Below, in pieces: positions 43,681-55,920 of a stretch of DNA of 64,000 bases. Source of the stretch: Zingiber officinale (taxonomy: Eukaryota > Streptophyta > Magnoliopsida > Zingiberales > Zingiberaceae); the NCBI RefSeq assembly GCF_018446385.1, contig NC_056002.1, forward strand, positions 38,178,063-38,242,062, in the 5' to 3' direction. The notes under the pieces are model-generated. The model saw only the letters and a program-made list of their open reading frames with translations. It searched no databases and was not told the origin of the DNA. The position numbers and the translations under genes were made by a program. Numbering within the stretch: the first letter of the stretch is position 1; each line of letters begins with the position of its first letter.

Positions 43681-44784
43681 TGATCTGAGCGGATAATCTC
43701 AGGCTGCCAGCAGGGGCTGGTTTCTGCGACGTGCTAAAGAGCGGCTGGGCATGTCTGCAAAGCGGAAGACAAGGTCTGCAAGCAGAGTGAAAGACCAGGT
43801 CTGCAAGCAGAGCGAAAGACCAGGTATGCAGAGCAGAAGACCAGGTCTGCAAAGCGGAGCGACGGGGCTGGTCTGCAGAGCGTACGACCAGATCTGCAGA
43901 GTGGAAGACCATAGACGTAGAACAGGTCTGCAGAGCGCCAGACCAGATCTGCAGAGCAGAAGGCCAGGCCTGTAGAGTGGAACAACAGGGCTGGTCTGCA
44001 GAGCATACGACCAGATCTATAAAGTGGAAGACCAGGTCTACAAAACAGAAGATCATGTCTATAATTCGGTCGAATGGGCAGAAAAGCTGACCCAGGCCTG
44101 CGAGTCGCAGTTTCCTTGAAACAGATTCACCCACCTCCAACTGTGCTTTGAGGCTTACAAAGGTCGTCTGTTTCCCAAGATACAATAGTCAACCGTGAAT
44201 CCGACCAAGCACTGGTGGTCACGGCGAACTTAGTGGCACCCGAACGCTACAACAGGCACTCCGCCGAGCAGGAGCTGCACGACAGAGGAGGAGGAAGAAA
44301 ATGAAAACCCTCTTCCTATGATCGGAGCCTCCTTATATAGGAGCTTGGATCAATGGCCAGAGTTAATGATCTTAATGGTCATTATTAGTCGAGCAATGAA
44401 ACGGCCACCGATTTTATTTTGCATTAATCTCAAATTTAATGCATCCGTTTCACAGCATCAAAATATTTACGTGGAAAAATATTAGTTGTTCCACTTGGAA
44501 AAAATTCTCCCCGACCGGTCTGGCATTCATGTGCGCAGGTCGCGCTTGCACATGAGTCAACTTGGTTCAATGTAATTCGGGCCCTGGATTTGCACCCCCC
44601 CCTCCCCTTGCGTACCCATACGTGAGAGAGAGCCTCTCCCTATGCATTTGTTCACATCCTCAATGTATGTGAACCAATATCAACCAACAAAAGTGCCTTG
44701 AAACTCCCAATGTGGGACTAAAGTCCCATTCACAATGGAGCTTCTTCTCTTCCACCTCTTCTCCATTCACACTTAGATATAACA
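43681..44784 (-). mobile_element. 3' LTR of an old Copia element (copy C)
   Basis: The minus strand starts TGTTATATC at 44784, immediately after the polypurine tract ATATGGGGGAT (44785-44795). TATA box on the minus strand (CTATATAAGG, 44331-44340). The far end near 43681 (TGATCTGAGC on the plus strand) is inferred. A 22-25-bp array fills the downstream part. Confidence 0.6.
43750..44062. repeat. 22-25-bp tandem array GACCAGGTCTGCAGAGCGGA
   Basis: About 13 imperfect copies (marker CTGCA or CTGTA/CTATA about every 22-25 bp). It lies downstream of the TATA box in the Copia C LTR. The long minus-strand open frame through it is repeat-driven and not a gene. Confidence 0.8.
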
Positions 44785-45234
44785 ATCCCCCATATGAATT
44801 GAGATAGGGTATGTGATAGCATTCAGCAGTTGAGTCAAGTATAGGATAGGTAGGTTTTACCCTTTGAACCTTCCCTTGTGAAGATCTGGTTGCTTACTGG
44901 CTGATAGTAGACATAATGTCCTTGAACTATACTGTCGTCTGTGTAAGCAGTGACAAATCTCATCCAAGACTCTCCGTGATACAACTCAGTTCTCAAGAAT
45001 GTGTTCGTTCTTGGCCATGAACACGCTTGGTTCTGTGAGAAGCTCTAAGAATTGTGCCTCCAATTCTCTTCGAAGCGGCCCCACTTCTTTCTCACATAGG
45101 TGATCCCTCAAGAGTTTTCATCTACTCTTCTTGATCATTAAAAGCCTATCGACTTATCCTGGTCAAGTCACTGTTTCATTGGGCTATCCCCCTACAATGT
45201 GTCTAGTCAGTGCAGATTAGTTGCCCCTTTGAAC
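44785..45234 (-). other. 3' untranslated region and polypurine tract of Copia C
   Basis: Between the end of RNase H and the 3' LTR. The tract (minus strand ATATGGGGGAT) is at 44785-44795. No gene seen. Confidence 0.6.
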
Positions 45235-45849
45235 CTAGTTCATGGGATCTCCAGTCAGCATAGGTTGGGTGCCCTCTACACTGATCGCTGACAATGACAT
45301 TAAGCTCATTCCTCTTGATGAGCTTGCAACTAACTCTCGATTTAACCCCTTGGTTAGCGGATCCGCTAGGTTATCTTTTGACTTCACATAGTCAACAGTG
45401 ATAACTCCCGTTGAGAGTAGTTGTCTAATGGTATTATGTCTACGACGTATATGTCTAGACTTACCATTATACAGATGGCTTTGTGCCCGACTGATTGTTG
45501 ATTGACTATCGCAATGTATGCAAATCGTCGGCACTGGTTTCGGCCATCGTGGAATATCTTCTAAGAATTGCCGTAGTCATTCAGCCTCTTCACCACATTT
45601 GTCAAGAGCTACAAACTCAGATTCCATCATGGATCTGGTTATTACGGTTTGCTTAAAAGATTTCCAGGAAATGGCTGCACCTGCTAGAGTGAAGACATAT
45701 CCACTCGTAGACTTAGAGTCTTTTATATCAGATATCCAACTCGCATTGCTGTATCCTTCGATCACAGCAGGATATCTTGTATAGTACAGTCCATATTCAC
45801 AAGTATATTTCAAGTACCTCAGTACTCTTGTTATCCATTTCCAGTGTTC
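45235..45849 (-). pseudogene. Copia C RNase H
   Basis: Minus strand. The piece near 45840-45577 has [40 protein letters not shown] and [18 protein letters not shown]. The next piece (45534-45235) has IHCDSQSTISRAQ, KSRHIRRRHNTIRQLL, KSKDNLADPLTKGL and SSRGM. These are the end of Copia pol. A frame change lies near 45540-45577. The reading continues upstream at 48527 once the solo LTR is removed. Confidence 0.85.
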
Positions 45850-48521
45850 TGTTAGAGTGTATACTAAAAGTCTAGCTTTTTGTAAACATCTATTTTGAAA
45901 TAAAAGAATCACATTGGTCAAATGTCTACATTTATTTGCTAAGTAGTTGTTCAATTAATTTATATCGTAGATAACATGGTGTGTGGTGTTACACACAGAA
46001 GATCATGCTATCAGTTCTTTATAAATTATAATCAGTTGCTCACGACTAAGATGGAAAGGAACAAACCATTGGAATAGTCGTAGTGTAATTAGGTATTAGT
46101 TTATCTTGACTAATAAATTACACTAGTACACTTTGAGTGTATTGAGTAGGACTATTTAAGGTAAGTTCTTTTTATACTGACTTAATAAAAGAACAACACC
46201 TTAGTTATTATGGAAGTGTGTGCTCTTAATCCTAATATAATAACAAGCACATATATTTAGTATTTATTTCTTTAACTTATCAAATGGTGAGATTTAGCTC
46301 GATAAATCAATAGGCCCAATAAGTTGGGAAATGATATTACTTATAGTGTGTATTATTGATTATAGAAGGAAACTGTGTCCTAGTTATCTAGGTTGAGAAT
46401 ATCCCCAAGAGGAGCTCATAAGGTTTGTCATGTTAAACCCTGCAGGTGGACTTAGTCTGACATGACGAAAAGGTTGAGTGGTACTACTCTTGGACTAAGA
46501 CATTAATTAAAGTGAGTTGTCAGTAACTCAATTAAATTAATGGTCATTCGATATCTTAAACACAGGGAGACTAACACACTCATGATAAGAAGGAGCCCAT
46601 AATATAATTTGGGATTGGTGCAGTAGTGTAATAATAACTCTCTAGTGGAATGAGTTATTATTGATGAACTTGAGTTGTGTGTTCGGGGCGAACACGGGAT
46701 ATCCAAGCTCATCGGAAGGCCAAAACCAATTTCTCCTCTAGGTCCTTGTCGTAGCCTCATTAAAGTCTCAGGTCCATCCAATGAAAGCTCATCTTGGTGT
46801 ACAAGAAGGGTCGGCCCAAGGCTTGGTGACCAAGCCAAGGGTCGTCCATAAATTCCTTCAAGGTGACCGACCTTTGCTTTGTGCAAGGGGGGCACATAAT
46901 TCAAAGTTAAGGGGTGTTTTTAAATTTTTAAAATCTTCTCTTTGTAGATATCTACAAGTTTTAAAAGAGATATTTTAAAATTATAAAACTTTCCTTATTT
47001 GAATTAGGTCACATGGTTTAAAAGAGAGTTTTAAAAGTTTTAATAACTTTCCTTATTTAACCATCCTCATGGTTTTTTAAAAAAGAGTTTTAAATTTGAA
47101 AATTTCCTTTTTTGTAACCATGTTAAAAAAGGAAATTTTAGAAGAGGAGTTTTAAATTTTAAAACTTGGTTTGAATTTTTAAAACTTTCCTTTTTTAACA
47201 TCCACATTAGGAAATTAAAAGAGAGCTTGTAAAATTTTATAAGAGCATTCCTTCTTTGCTTGTAAAATTGTTGGTTTTAATTTTTAAAACTTTCCTTTTT
47301 TAACATCCACATTAGGAATTTAAAAGAGAGCTTATAAAATTTTATAAGAGCATTCCTTCTTTGCTTGTAAAATTTTTACAAAATTATTTTTTCCTTCCTA
47401 TTAGGGTCGGTCACCCTTGCTTGGTGCCCAAGCAAGGGGCCGGCCAATCAAATAAACCAATCAATCATTGATTGGATGATTGAATAATCAAGAGAAAGGA
47501 AAATGAAAAATAAAAGGGGAAAAGGAAAAACAAGAGGAAGATTTTATTTTTTATAAAAAGTCTTTCCTTATTTGCCTTGGGCAAGTAATATAAAAGAAGG
47601 GGAGGAGAGGCCCCATGAGCTATCTATTATTTTCTCTCTTCTCTCTTGTCTTCTCCAAAGGGTCGGCCCTTGCTTCTCTTCATGCTAGGGCCGACCACCT
47701 CTTGTGGATACTTGGTGTGGCTGGATACAAAGAGAAGGAGAAGAAGAGAAGAAGTAGGGATTGCATCATCTCTTGTTCGCTCGCTTGTGCTCTCTCTTTT
47801 ATGGCCGGATCTCTCCCCTTTCCTTTCCCTTTGCTCTCTTTGTTCCTTGATGGTGGTGGTGGTCGGATTTTAGAGAAGGAGGCAGAAGGCTTTGGGTGGT
47901 GTTCATATTGGAGGATCGTCGCCCACACGACGTCCAAGAGGAGGCGAGGAATACGGCAAAAGATCTCGAGATCATTAGCATACAAAGAAGAGGTATAACT
48001 AGTAATTATTTTTTGCATCATGCAAGTTATTTTTCTTTGTAAAAATTTCAAACACAAGAGGCATTAGATTCTAGTTTTTCGAATTTGTTTCGAGTTTGTG
48101 TTTTTTTTTATTTTTCGAATTTGTGATTCGATTGTTTCTTTTGGTTAAACCTAGAGTTATATAAGGAAATTAAATATTAGCTTTCATTAAAAGGCTTTGT
48201 TTAGGCGGTGGTGGATGCTCCTATACCCAAGAAGGTCATGTGCCTCGTCATACAGTCCTAGAAGCCAATTTTGGAAATTAATATTTAATTGAATTTATAA
48301 CATAAGTGGATTTAGATCAATAGTGTTAAGTTCCGGTTACGATCCAAGTCTAAACCATTAAGAACAGATAAGTTAAATTTGGAATCAATAAATGTTAAGT
48401 TCCGTTTGCGATTTCTAATTTAACTTCTAAAGAACACAGTAGGTTGTTTAGAAAAGGTTTGACACTTGTACAAAATTTTTGTACAATGGAACTAGTACGA
48501 TCTTCCTAGGACCAACCAACA
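45850..48521 (+). mobile_element. Solo LTR of the Copia A family, nested in Copia C
   Basis: 2672 bp, TGTTAG...CCAACA, flanked by TGTTC on both sides (45845-45849 and 48522-48526). No internal region, so this is the product of LTR-LTR recombination. It is a diverged subfamily relative to Copia A: longer, with extra duplicated A/T-rich stretches (47200-47390), TATA box at about 47589, and the same conserved block at 48191-48266. Open frames around 47615-48057 are incidental. Confidence 0.95.
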
Positions 48522-48526
48522 TGTTC

Positions 48527-48670
48527 AACACCGGGCTTACTTGTGTATCTACTCAGTTTGCTTACTGTGTAGGCCAAGTCTAGTCGTGTACAAGTCATCA
48601 AGTACATCAGACTTCCAATTACTCGAGAGTACTCTATCTGAGAGATACTTTCACCTCGATTTTTTGATAG
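48527..48670 (-). pseudogene. Copia C, RT/RNase H connection piece
   Basis: A minus-strand piece, HLSKNRGESISQIEYSRVIG, then SLMYLMTCTRLDLAYTVSKL and SRYTSKPGVEH. It joins the 57967-57775 piece on one side and the 45849 piece on the other, separated by Copia B and the solo LTR. The order and frame agree, which proves the nesting. Confidence 0.88.
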
Positions 48671-48675
48671 ATGTT

Positions 48676-50482
48676 TGTAGGGTTTTTCGGGCCGCGAAAA
48701 CCGCTTTTTCGCATCGCAGAAATCCTGAATCACCCATGCCACTGGATCTCATGCGAAGAAAAGATTTAAAAACAAAATTACAAGTACGAGTTTCTACTTA
48801 GATCTACTCCTAGATCTACATGAAAAGAGTTATACCTTTGAAGCGAAGCCCTTCGCGTTCCCGCTCGTCCAAACGGTGCCTAATCTCAAGAGTATCAAGA
48901 TAGATACTCCTCTAGAAGTATCCACACGAACACGTAGGTGGAGAAAACCACACAAAAATGTGTGCTAGCACCTATGTGTGGTTCGGCCAAGTTGAGGAGG
49001 AGAGGGAGAGGGAGAGAGCTCCAAGAGGAAGAAGAAGGAATAATGCACTTGAATGAGGAAAATAAAATTCATTCCCATTCAAAAGTGGTCGACCATATTC
49101 AAAGTGTAACTCTCAAAAATTGCATTAAGTGCAATTAATGTGAAGCTATTAAAGAAAATGGCTTTGTAACTTCCATGAGGTGGCACCCATGATGATGTGG
49201 AGTAACATCATTGGTCCACATCAATGCCAACTCACCAATGAGGTGGCATAAAGTCAAGTCAAACTTGACCAAATCTCTTCCATGGTTGATCTAATCTAAC
49301 CATTTGATTCAAGCCAACTTAATATAATGAATCTAATTCATTAAATTAAGTTGATTTAATGAGTCATAATCTAAATTAGACTCATTGAATACATGAATCC
49401 ACTTGAGTCCAACTCAAGTTAGCCCAATTAGGATTACTCTTAATCCAATTTGATTCATCAAATGAATCTAATCCTCTTGGTTCATCATATAAACCTAATC
49501 TCCATCTAATTGTCCTTAGTGTGTGTCCCTATAGGTTCTTGTAACGTTGGCAATGCCCTAAACCCATTTAGGAGCATAAGTAATGAGCGGTATCTAGCAA
49601 CACATCATTACTACCCAAGTTACAAGAATGTTGAGATCCAACATCACCTTGTGACTACTAATTGTGACTCCTCACAATATATGACAAGTATCCTTCTATC
49701 CTAGACATCTAGATTGGTCAATGTGAGGCATAGATCGTGTCATCCTCTGACCAATCTAAATCTTGAACTCCAAGTAGACTCACTAAATCAAATGAGCTCA
49801 ATATCCTATATTGACTCATTTGGGCATGGTCATGCACTTCGTGGTCTCACTCTATCAAGAATACCGATGTCTCTCCCGTCATATAGGAGGGATAGATCCC
49901 ATCTACATCACTCACATCCCTCTGCATAATTTCTTATATACCCAATAATCGTCTTTATAGTCCACCCAGTTACGGGTGACGTTTGACGAAACCAAAGTAC
50001 ATAACTCCTTATAGGGATTATCTTTCAGGTCTAAGGACTAGTAGTCATACTAATAGTCACATGAGAAAGTATATGACACTCATATAATGATCCATGATAC
50101 TTTCTCATGGCGGGTCATTCAGTATACATTCTCTAATGTATACCCATGTGTCAACTTGATATCTCTATATCCATGACTTGTGAGATCAAGTCATCGAGTT
50201 GACCTACATGCTAGTCTTATTACATTAACATTGTCCCTGAATGTTAATACTCGACTAGGAATTATTAAGAGTAGTGTTCCCTATATCATCTCACTATCGA
50301 TTCAACCAATCGATTGATATAGGTAAGAACCTTCTACTCAAGGACATTATTATACTTAGTTTATTTGGCACCAATACAAGTAAGTATAATAACCAAACAA
50401 ATGCCTTTATTAATATAAAAATATGATACAATAAGTCCATAATACAATCATCAAATGATTGGCTCTAGGGCTCTAGCTAACA
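48676..50482 (-). mobile_element. 3' LTR of Copia B
   Basis: 1807 bp; mirrors 55921-57769 with scattered differences. The 5' LTR contains an extra ~42 bp near 56515-56550 (repeat of TCAAGTCAAACTTGAC). Open frames in it (48938, 49510, 49714) are not genes. Confidence 0.9.
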
Positions 50483-50496
50483 ATATCTCACTAGCA

Positions 50497-51577
50497 CTAG
50501 TGCCAATCAATGTAGGCTCTAAGCCCAAATGACCTAGTGTGACCATCATGCTTCCTCTGTGCCAAAGCCTTGGTCAAGGGATCTGCGATGTTAGCCTCTG
50601 TAGGTACTTTGCAAATCTTCACATCTCCTCGCTCGATGATCTCTCGAATGAGATGGAAGCGCCGTAGTATGTGTTTGGTCCGCTGGTGTGAGCGAGGTTC
50701 CTTCGTCATATAGCTCCATTGTTGTCACAATAGAGCTCAATGGGGTCAGAATGCTAGGAACCACCCCAAGTTCAGTGATGAACTGCGGATCCATCTCGCC
50801 TCCTTTCACGCCTCGATGCAGAATGTACCGGCTCAGTAGAATCACCATCGATCCTCGCTCGAACTCTTCCATTAACAAGACCACCATTAATGTAAAATAC
50901 GAACCCCGATACGATCTATAGTCATCCTGGTCGGTCTGGAAGCTAGCATCACTGTAACCCTTTACAGCTAGCTCATCATCGCCTCCATATATCAAGAAAT
51001 ATTCTTTAGTCCTTCTTAAGTACTTAAGAATATTCTTGACCGCTATCCAGTGACTTTCACCTGGATCTGACTGGTATCTGCTCGTCATGCTCAAAGCATA
51101 CGAGACATCAGGTCGAGTACATAGCATAGCGTACATAATCGATCCTATGGCTGAGGCATAAGGGATCTGATCCATGCGGTCTCTCTCCTCTCTAGAAGAG
51201 GGACCTTGAGTCTTCGAAAGACTCACGCCATGTGACATCGGTAGAAATCCCTTCTTGGAGTTCTGCATAGTAAACCGAAGGAGTACCTTGTCAATATATG
51301 TACTCTGACTTAGGCCAAGCAATCTCTTAGATCTATCTCTATAGATCTGTATCCATAGAATGCGGGATGCCTCACCTAAGTCCTTCATTGAGAAGCAACT
51401 CCCTAGCCAGGTCTTGACAGACTGAAGCAAAAGGATGTCCTTCCCAATGAGTAGTATGTCATCCATATACAATATGAGGAAGACAACTATATCCCCTACA
51501 ACCTTCTTGTAGACACAAGGCTCATCTTCGTTCTTGATGAAACCAAACTGTTTGATTGCATCATCGAATCGAAGATT
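50497..51577 (-). pseudogene. Copia B RT C-terminus and RNase H
   Basis: Minus strand. The catalytic YMDDILLIGKD (Met in place of the usual Val) at about 51472, then GLSQSTYIDKVLLRF, IPYASAIGSIMYAMLCTRPD and ILKYLRRTKEYFL. RNase H starts YSDASFQTDQDDYRS but loses frame near 50880; the ending (RFHLIREIIERGDVKICKV and NIADPLTKAL) is in another frame (50709-50497). Confidence 0.88.
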
Positions 51578-52231
51578 TCAGCTCCGAGAAGCTTGCTTTA
51601 GTCCATAAATGGACCTATGCAGCTTGTATACTCTGCTAGTATGCTTTGGATCTACAAAACCCTCAGGTTGTGTCATGTACACATCCTCGAGTAGGTTTCC
51701 ATTCAGAAACTCGGTTTTGACGTCCATCTGCCAGATCTCATAATCGTGGTAAGCTGCAATAGCAAGCATGATCCGAATAGACTTAAACATCGCTACTGGA
51801 GAAAAGGTTTCATCATAGTCAATACCATGAATCTGCTTGAAACCTTTAGCTACCAAGCGACCCTTATAGATAAGTCCATCCATGTCAGTCTTTCTCTTAA
51901 AGACCCACTTACACCCAATGAGTTTTACCCCTTCAGGTGGATCAACCAAAGTCCATACTTGGTTGGTGTACATGGATTCCATTTCGGATCTCATGGCCTC
52001 TAGCCATTTCTCGGAATCTGGTCTCATCACAGCTTCCTGATAGGTGGTAGGCTCATCCTCTATGAGCATAACGTCATCATGGTCAGACAAGAGAAATGAG
52101 TATCTCTCAGGCTGACGACATACCCTATCAGACCTACGAAGAGGTATGTCTACTTGAACTGGTTGTTGTTCCTCAACTCCTTGTGGAACAACATCATCCA
52201 CAACACTTTGTGGTTCCAGTTCAATTTCCAT
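51578..52231 (-). pseudogene. Copia B RT N-terminus
   Basis: Minus strand: ESMYTNQVWTLVDPPEGVKL, GCKWVFKRKTDMDG, RLVAKGFKQIHGIDYDETFS, QMDVKTEFLNGNLLEDVYM, ending YGLKQASRS. A TGA (51578-51580) stands where the family has Trp (RSWN). The reading then continues to the YMDD piece. Confidence 0.88.
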
Positions 52232-52410
52232 CGAGGCATCAATGCTATTGTTTGCATCTTGAACTTCTTCAAGATCGAACGCGCTCCCACTAGTCTTTCT
52301 AAAACAAAGTCCCTTTCTAGAAAGACCTCAGTCTTTGCCACAACAACCTTGTGCTGACTGGGAATGTAGAAGTAATATCCCTTAGTTTCCTTGGGATATC
52401 CAATAAAATA

Positions 52411-53600
52411 TCACTTGTCGGATTTGGGTCCTAACTTGTCTGAAACTTGACGTCTAACGTAAGTCTCACAACCCCAAATCCTCATGAAAGACACCTGGGC
52501 ATCTCTCCCAGTCCATATCCTATATGGTGTCTTTATCACGGCCTTGGATGGAACTCGGTTGAGTATAAAAGTTGCCGTGTCTAGAGCATAACTCCAAAAG
52601 TATGTCGGAAGATCTGTGTGACTCATCATAGATCGCACCATATCTAATAGGGTATGATTCCTCCTTTCGGATACACCATTCCACTGTGGTGTTCCAGGAG
52701 GAGTGAGTTGGGATAGGATCCCACACTCTGCTAGATAGTCACGAAACTCATGGCTAAGGTATTCTCCACCTCGATCGGATCGAAGTATCTTAATACTCTT
52801 GTCAAACTGGTTCTGTACTTCATTCTTGAATTCTTTGAACTTTTCAAAGGATTTAGACTTATGTGTCATCAAGTAAACATAACCATATCTACTGAAGTCA
52901 TCAGTAAATGTGATGAAGTATCTATAACCGCCTCTAGCTGCAACATTGAAAGGGCCACATACATCACTATGTATGAGTTCTAACAAATCAGTTGCTCTCT
53001 CGCTGTGCCCACTAAAGGGAGTCTTGGTCATCTTGCCTCGTAGGCATGACTCACATATCTCATATGATTCAAAATCAAATGAGTCCAGCAAACCATCCTT
53101 ATGGAGCTGGGATAAGCGCTTGTCATTTATATGACCTAAGCGACAATGCCAGAGGTAAGTTTGGTTCATGTCATTTGACTTGAACCTCTTGGTATTTACG
53201 TTATAGATAGAGCTCTCAAGGTCTAGAATATAGAGTCCGTTTATCAGAGGTGCACTACAATAGAACATATCGTTTAAATAGACGGAACAACATTTGTTCT
53301 TTATAGTAAACGAGAAACCTTTCTTGTCCAAACAAGAAACTGATATAATGTTCTTAGTTAATGCAGGCATATAACAACAATCGACTAACTCTAGTACAAG
53401 CCCAGAGGGCAAATATAGATAGTAAGTCCTACAGCAACAGCAGCAACCCGTGCTCCATTGCCTACTCGTAGGTCCACCTCGCCCTTTGTCAATGCCCTGC
53501 TATTTCTCAGTGCCTGCACATCAGTACAAATGTGAGAAGCACATCCAGTATCTAATACTCATGATGTAGAAATAGATAGATTGACTTCTATAACATATAT
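52411..53600 (-). pseudogene. Copia B protease and integrase
   Basis: Minus strand. A protease DTGCASHIC motif lies at about 53530-53556, directly after a TGA (53559-53561) where Trp is expected. The integrase zinc region is YLWHCRLGHINDKRLSQL..CESCLRGK. The core has HSDVCGP, LRSDRGGEYL and SERRN. The frame from 53412 is open to 52411 and ends at a stop after GPKSDK, before the acidic linker to RT. Confidence 0.9.
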
Positions 53601-53626
53601 ACCAAGTGGTTCCACTTCGCTTCTTC

Positions 53627-54400
53627 TTAAGATCCTCCAATTATACCTTGCGTTCCTCTTCCAGGTCTTGGCCCGACCGCAGGAAGTGTAGCATCCTGGC
53701 GACCCTCCTTTAGGCTTGCCTTGCCTTTGCCCTTGGCTTGGGACTTTCCTTGCCTTTGGGCTTGCCTTGCCCTTATGTTTCTGAACCATCGAGCGGTGTT
53801 TGGCTTAGCCTTCTTAAGGTTTAGCTCAGCATTCTTCACGGGCAGTGGCTTGTCAATCTCGTTCATATTGTAGTTTAGAACGAATTGACTGTAGCTATCC
53901 GGCAAGGATTGCAAGATCAGGTCAGTAGCCAGCTCTTGGCCAAGAGGAAATCCTAACCTTTGTAGGTTCTCTATGTACCCAATCATTTTGAGTACATATG
54001 GGCCTACAGGAGCCCCGTCTGACATCTTGCACTGAAACAGTGCCCTTGAGATCTCAAATCTCTCATTCCTCGCTTGTCCTTGATTCAACTGACGGAGATG
54101 TTCAACCATATCATAAGCGCCCATTAACTCGTGTTGCTTCTGAAGCTCAGAGTTCATGGTCGTGAGCATTAGACAAGACACATCTAATGCGTCATCTTGA
54201 TGCTTCTTGTAAGCATCTTTGTCAGCTTGCGGGGCATTGGCAGGAGGAGCCTCCGGAATGGGCTGCTCCAGAACGTACAGTTTATGTTCTTGGGTGAGAA
54301 CTATTCCCAGGTTCCTATACCAGTCCAAGAAGTTTGCTCCGTTGAGCTTGTCCTTCTCGAGGACAGATCGCAGGGAGAAGGTGTTCGTGTTCGACGTCAT
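53627..54400 (-). pseudogene. Copia B gag
   Basis: Minus strand, 257 codons from ATG 54400: SLRSVLEKDKLNGANFLDWY, DVSCLMLTTMNSELQKQHE, ILQSLPDSYSQFVLNYNMN. The C-terminus is Lys/Gln/Gly-rich. A clean CCHC knuckle is not found; a remnant, CYTSCGRAKTWKRNA, is seen in a neighbouring frame (around 53690). Gag would package RNA; this one probably cannot. Confidence 0.85.
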
Positions 54401-55906
54401 GGAAATTCTACAACAGAAATAAATGCAGAAATAAGTATCATATTCTTAATCATTTAATTAGGCCTTTAACTAAATGATGCTCCCACTGAATTCTATAATT
54501 CATGTGGGACAAGATCCACATCATACTAACCCTTGAGTTAGCTTTGGCTAATACGCCCAAGACTTAGTATGATCGGTAGGTAACGATTACCAATTACATC
54601 TCTATGCAACTCTTGTTTATAGAATCAAAATCCGCATTTATATTAAAACTCGAGTTAGCTTTGGCTAATACGCCCGAGAGTTAATATAAATGTGATTTTG
54701 ACCTAACTTTCCAACCGTTGGAAGAATGCCTATAGTTATACTCGATCCAACTGAGTTAACTAGGAATACTCAATCTAATTGAGTTGTACTCACCCATGCG
54801 TTGATAGGCGGGACCAAGATTGTCCCTCCGTACCCTACCAAGATAGTATGTGTTGCTCTACTTTGGCAAATTCAACAACTACATGCGATAGAGGTAGTAG
54901 TAGGTATCACGGCACGGTAGGCATTACGAGTTGACATGTTTTAGATCTAATCTAAACGATGATGCTTATCATATACTCGATAGATCTAATCTAATCGAAG
55001 GGTGCATCATGTGCATGATTTAGATCAAATATAATCACTAGGCACTAATTAATTACTTAATTAACTAGCATGCATCACATACATATAAACAATTAATTAA
55101 ACTATTTTGTGATTGTGTCATGGCCCTACTACGATCTTCTCAAGCCAATGAGAAGATCAGATGGTCAACCTAAGGTCAACAGCTTCTCAAGCTTCTTCCT
55201 TTGACCACCTTGTGTTGCTCGCGCCCTCCTCGTAACTCCGTCTCGTGTGGACCTTCCACCGCTTCAAAATTACATTACAATTTTGAAACTCGAGTTGCAT
55301 TCGAGTCTAAATCTAATTTACAACCAGAATATAAGAGAAAGGCACGACGCGCAGGTCGCGAAAATAAAATAAAAAAAAAATAAAAATACAAGCACGCACA
55401 TCACATAACGGCACGCAGGTCGTATTATGAATTACAACACAATTGTCCAATCGAATTAGGTCTTTGGGCCATGAATATCACAAAAATAATATATAATTCA
55501 AAATTATATATTTTTCATAATTTTTCTGTAACTTTTCATAATTTTACAGATTTTATGAGTAAATTTTTTTTCCGGCGGTCCCGATTAGCGATTTCGGGCG
55601 CAATCGTGGAGCAAATCCCCTTGCGGGGTTAGGGGCAGTACCCCTACCCGCGATCTAACCATCGCGAGTTGCTCCTAAGCGATCCAAGAACGCCTTAGCC
55701 CGCTGTCCCAAAAAATTTTGGGGCGAAACTTTGCCGTTTCGGAAAATTCTTCTCGGTAGTCGAAGCCTACAAGTGCCGAAACACTTGTGCTTCGCTTCTA
55801 CGAGAAAAATACCCATTAAAACTATAAAAACATGAATTTACAGAAAGTTTACAGATTTATATTTTTCATAAAAATACGAATCTAAACTCGTACTCGCTTC
55901 GCACGT
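54401..55906 (-). other. Copia B leader
   Basis: About 1.5 kb between primer site and gag. It holds a direct repeat of about 115 bp (CTTGAGTTAGCTTTGGCTAA at about 54532 and CTCGAGTTAGCTTTGGCTAA at about 54649) and GC-rich stretches (55575-55760). No gene recognised. Confidence 0.5.
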
Positions 55907-55920
55907 GGCTCTGATACCAC
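55907..55920 (-). other. Primer-binding site of Copia B
   Basis: The minus strand reads GTGGTATCAGAGCC, initiator-Met type, flush with the 5' LTR. Confidence 0.9.

Noticed and set aside
43664..44185. 173-codon minus-strand frame with repeated ALQTWSSAL-like units
   Set aside because: Read-through of the 22-25-bp array in the Copia C LTR.
47615..48057. Open frames of about 125 codons on both strands in the solo LTR
   Set aside because: They correspond to the CT/GA-rich R-U5 part of the LTR, as in Copia A.
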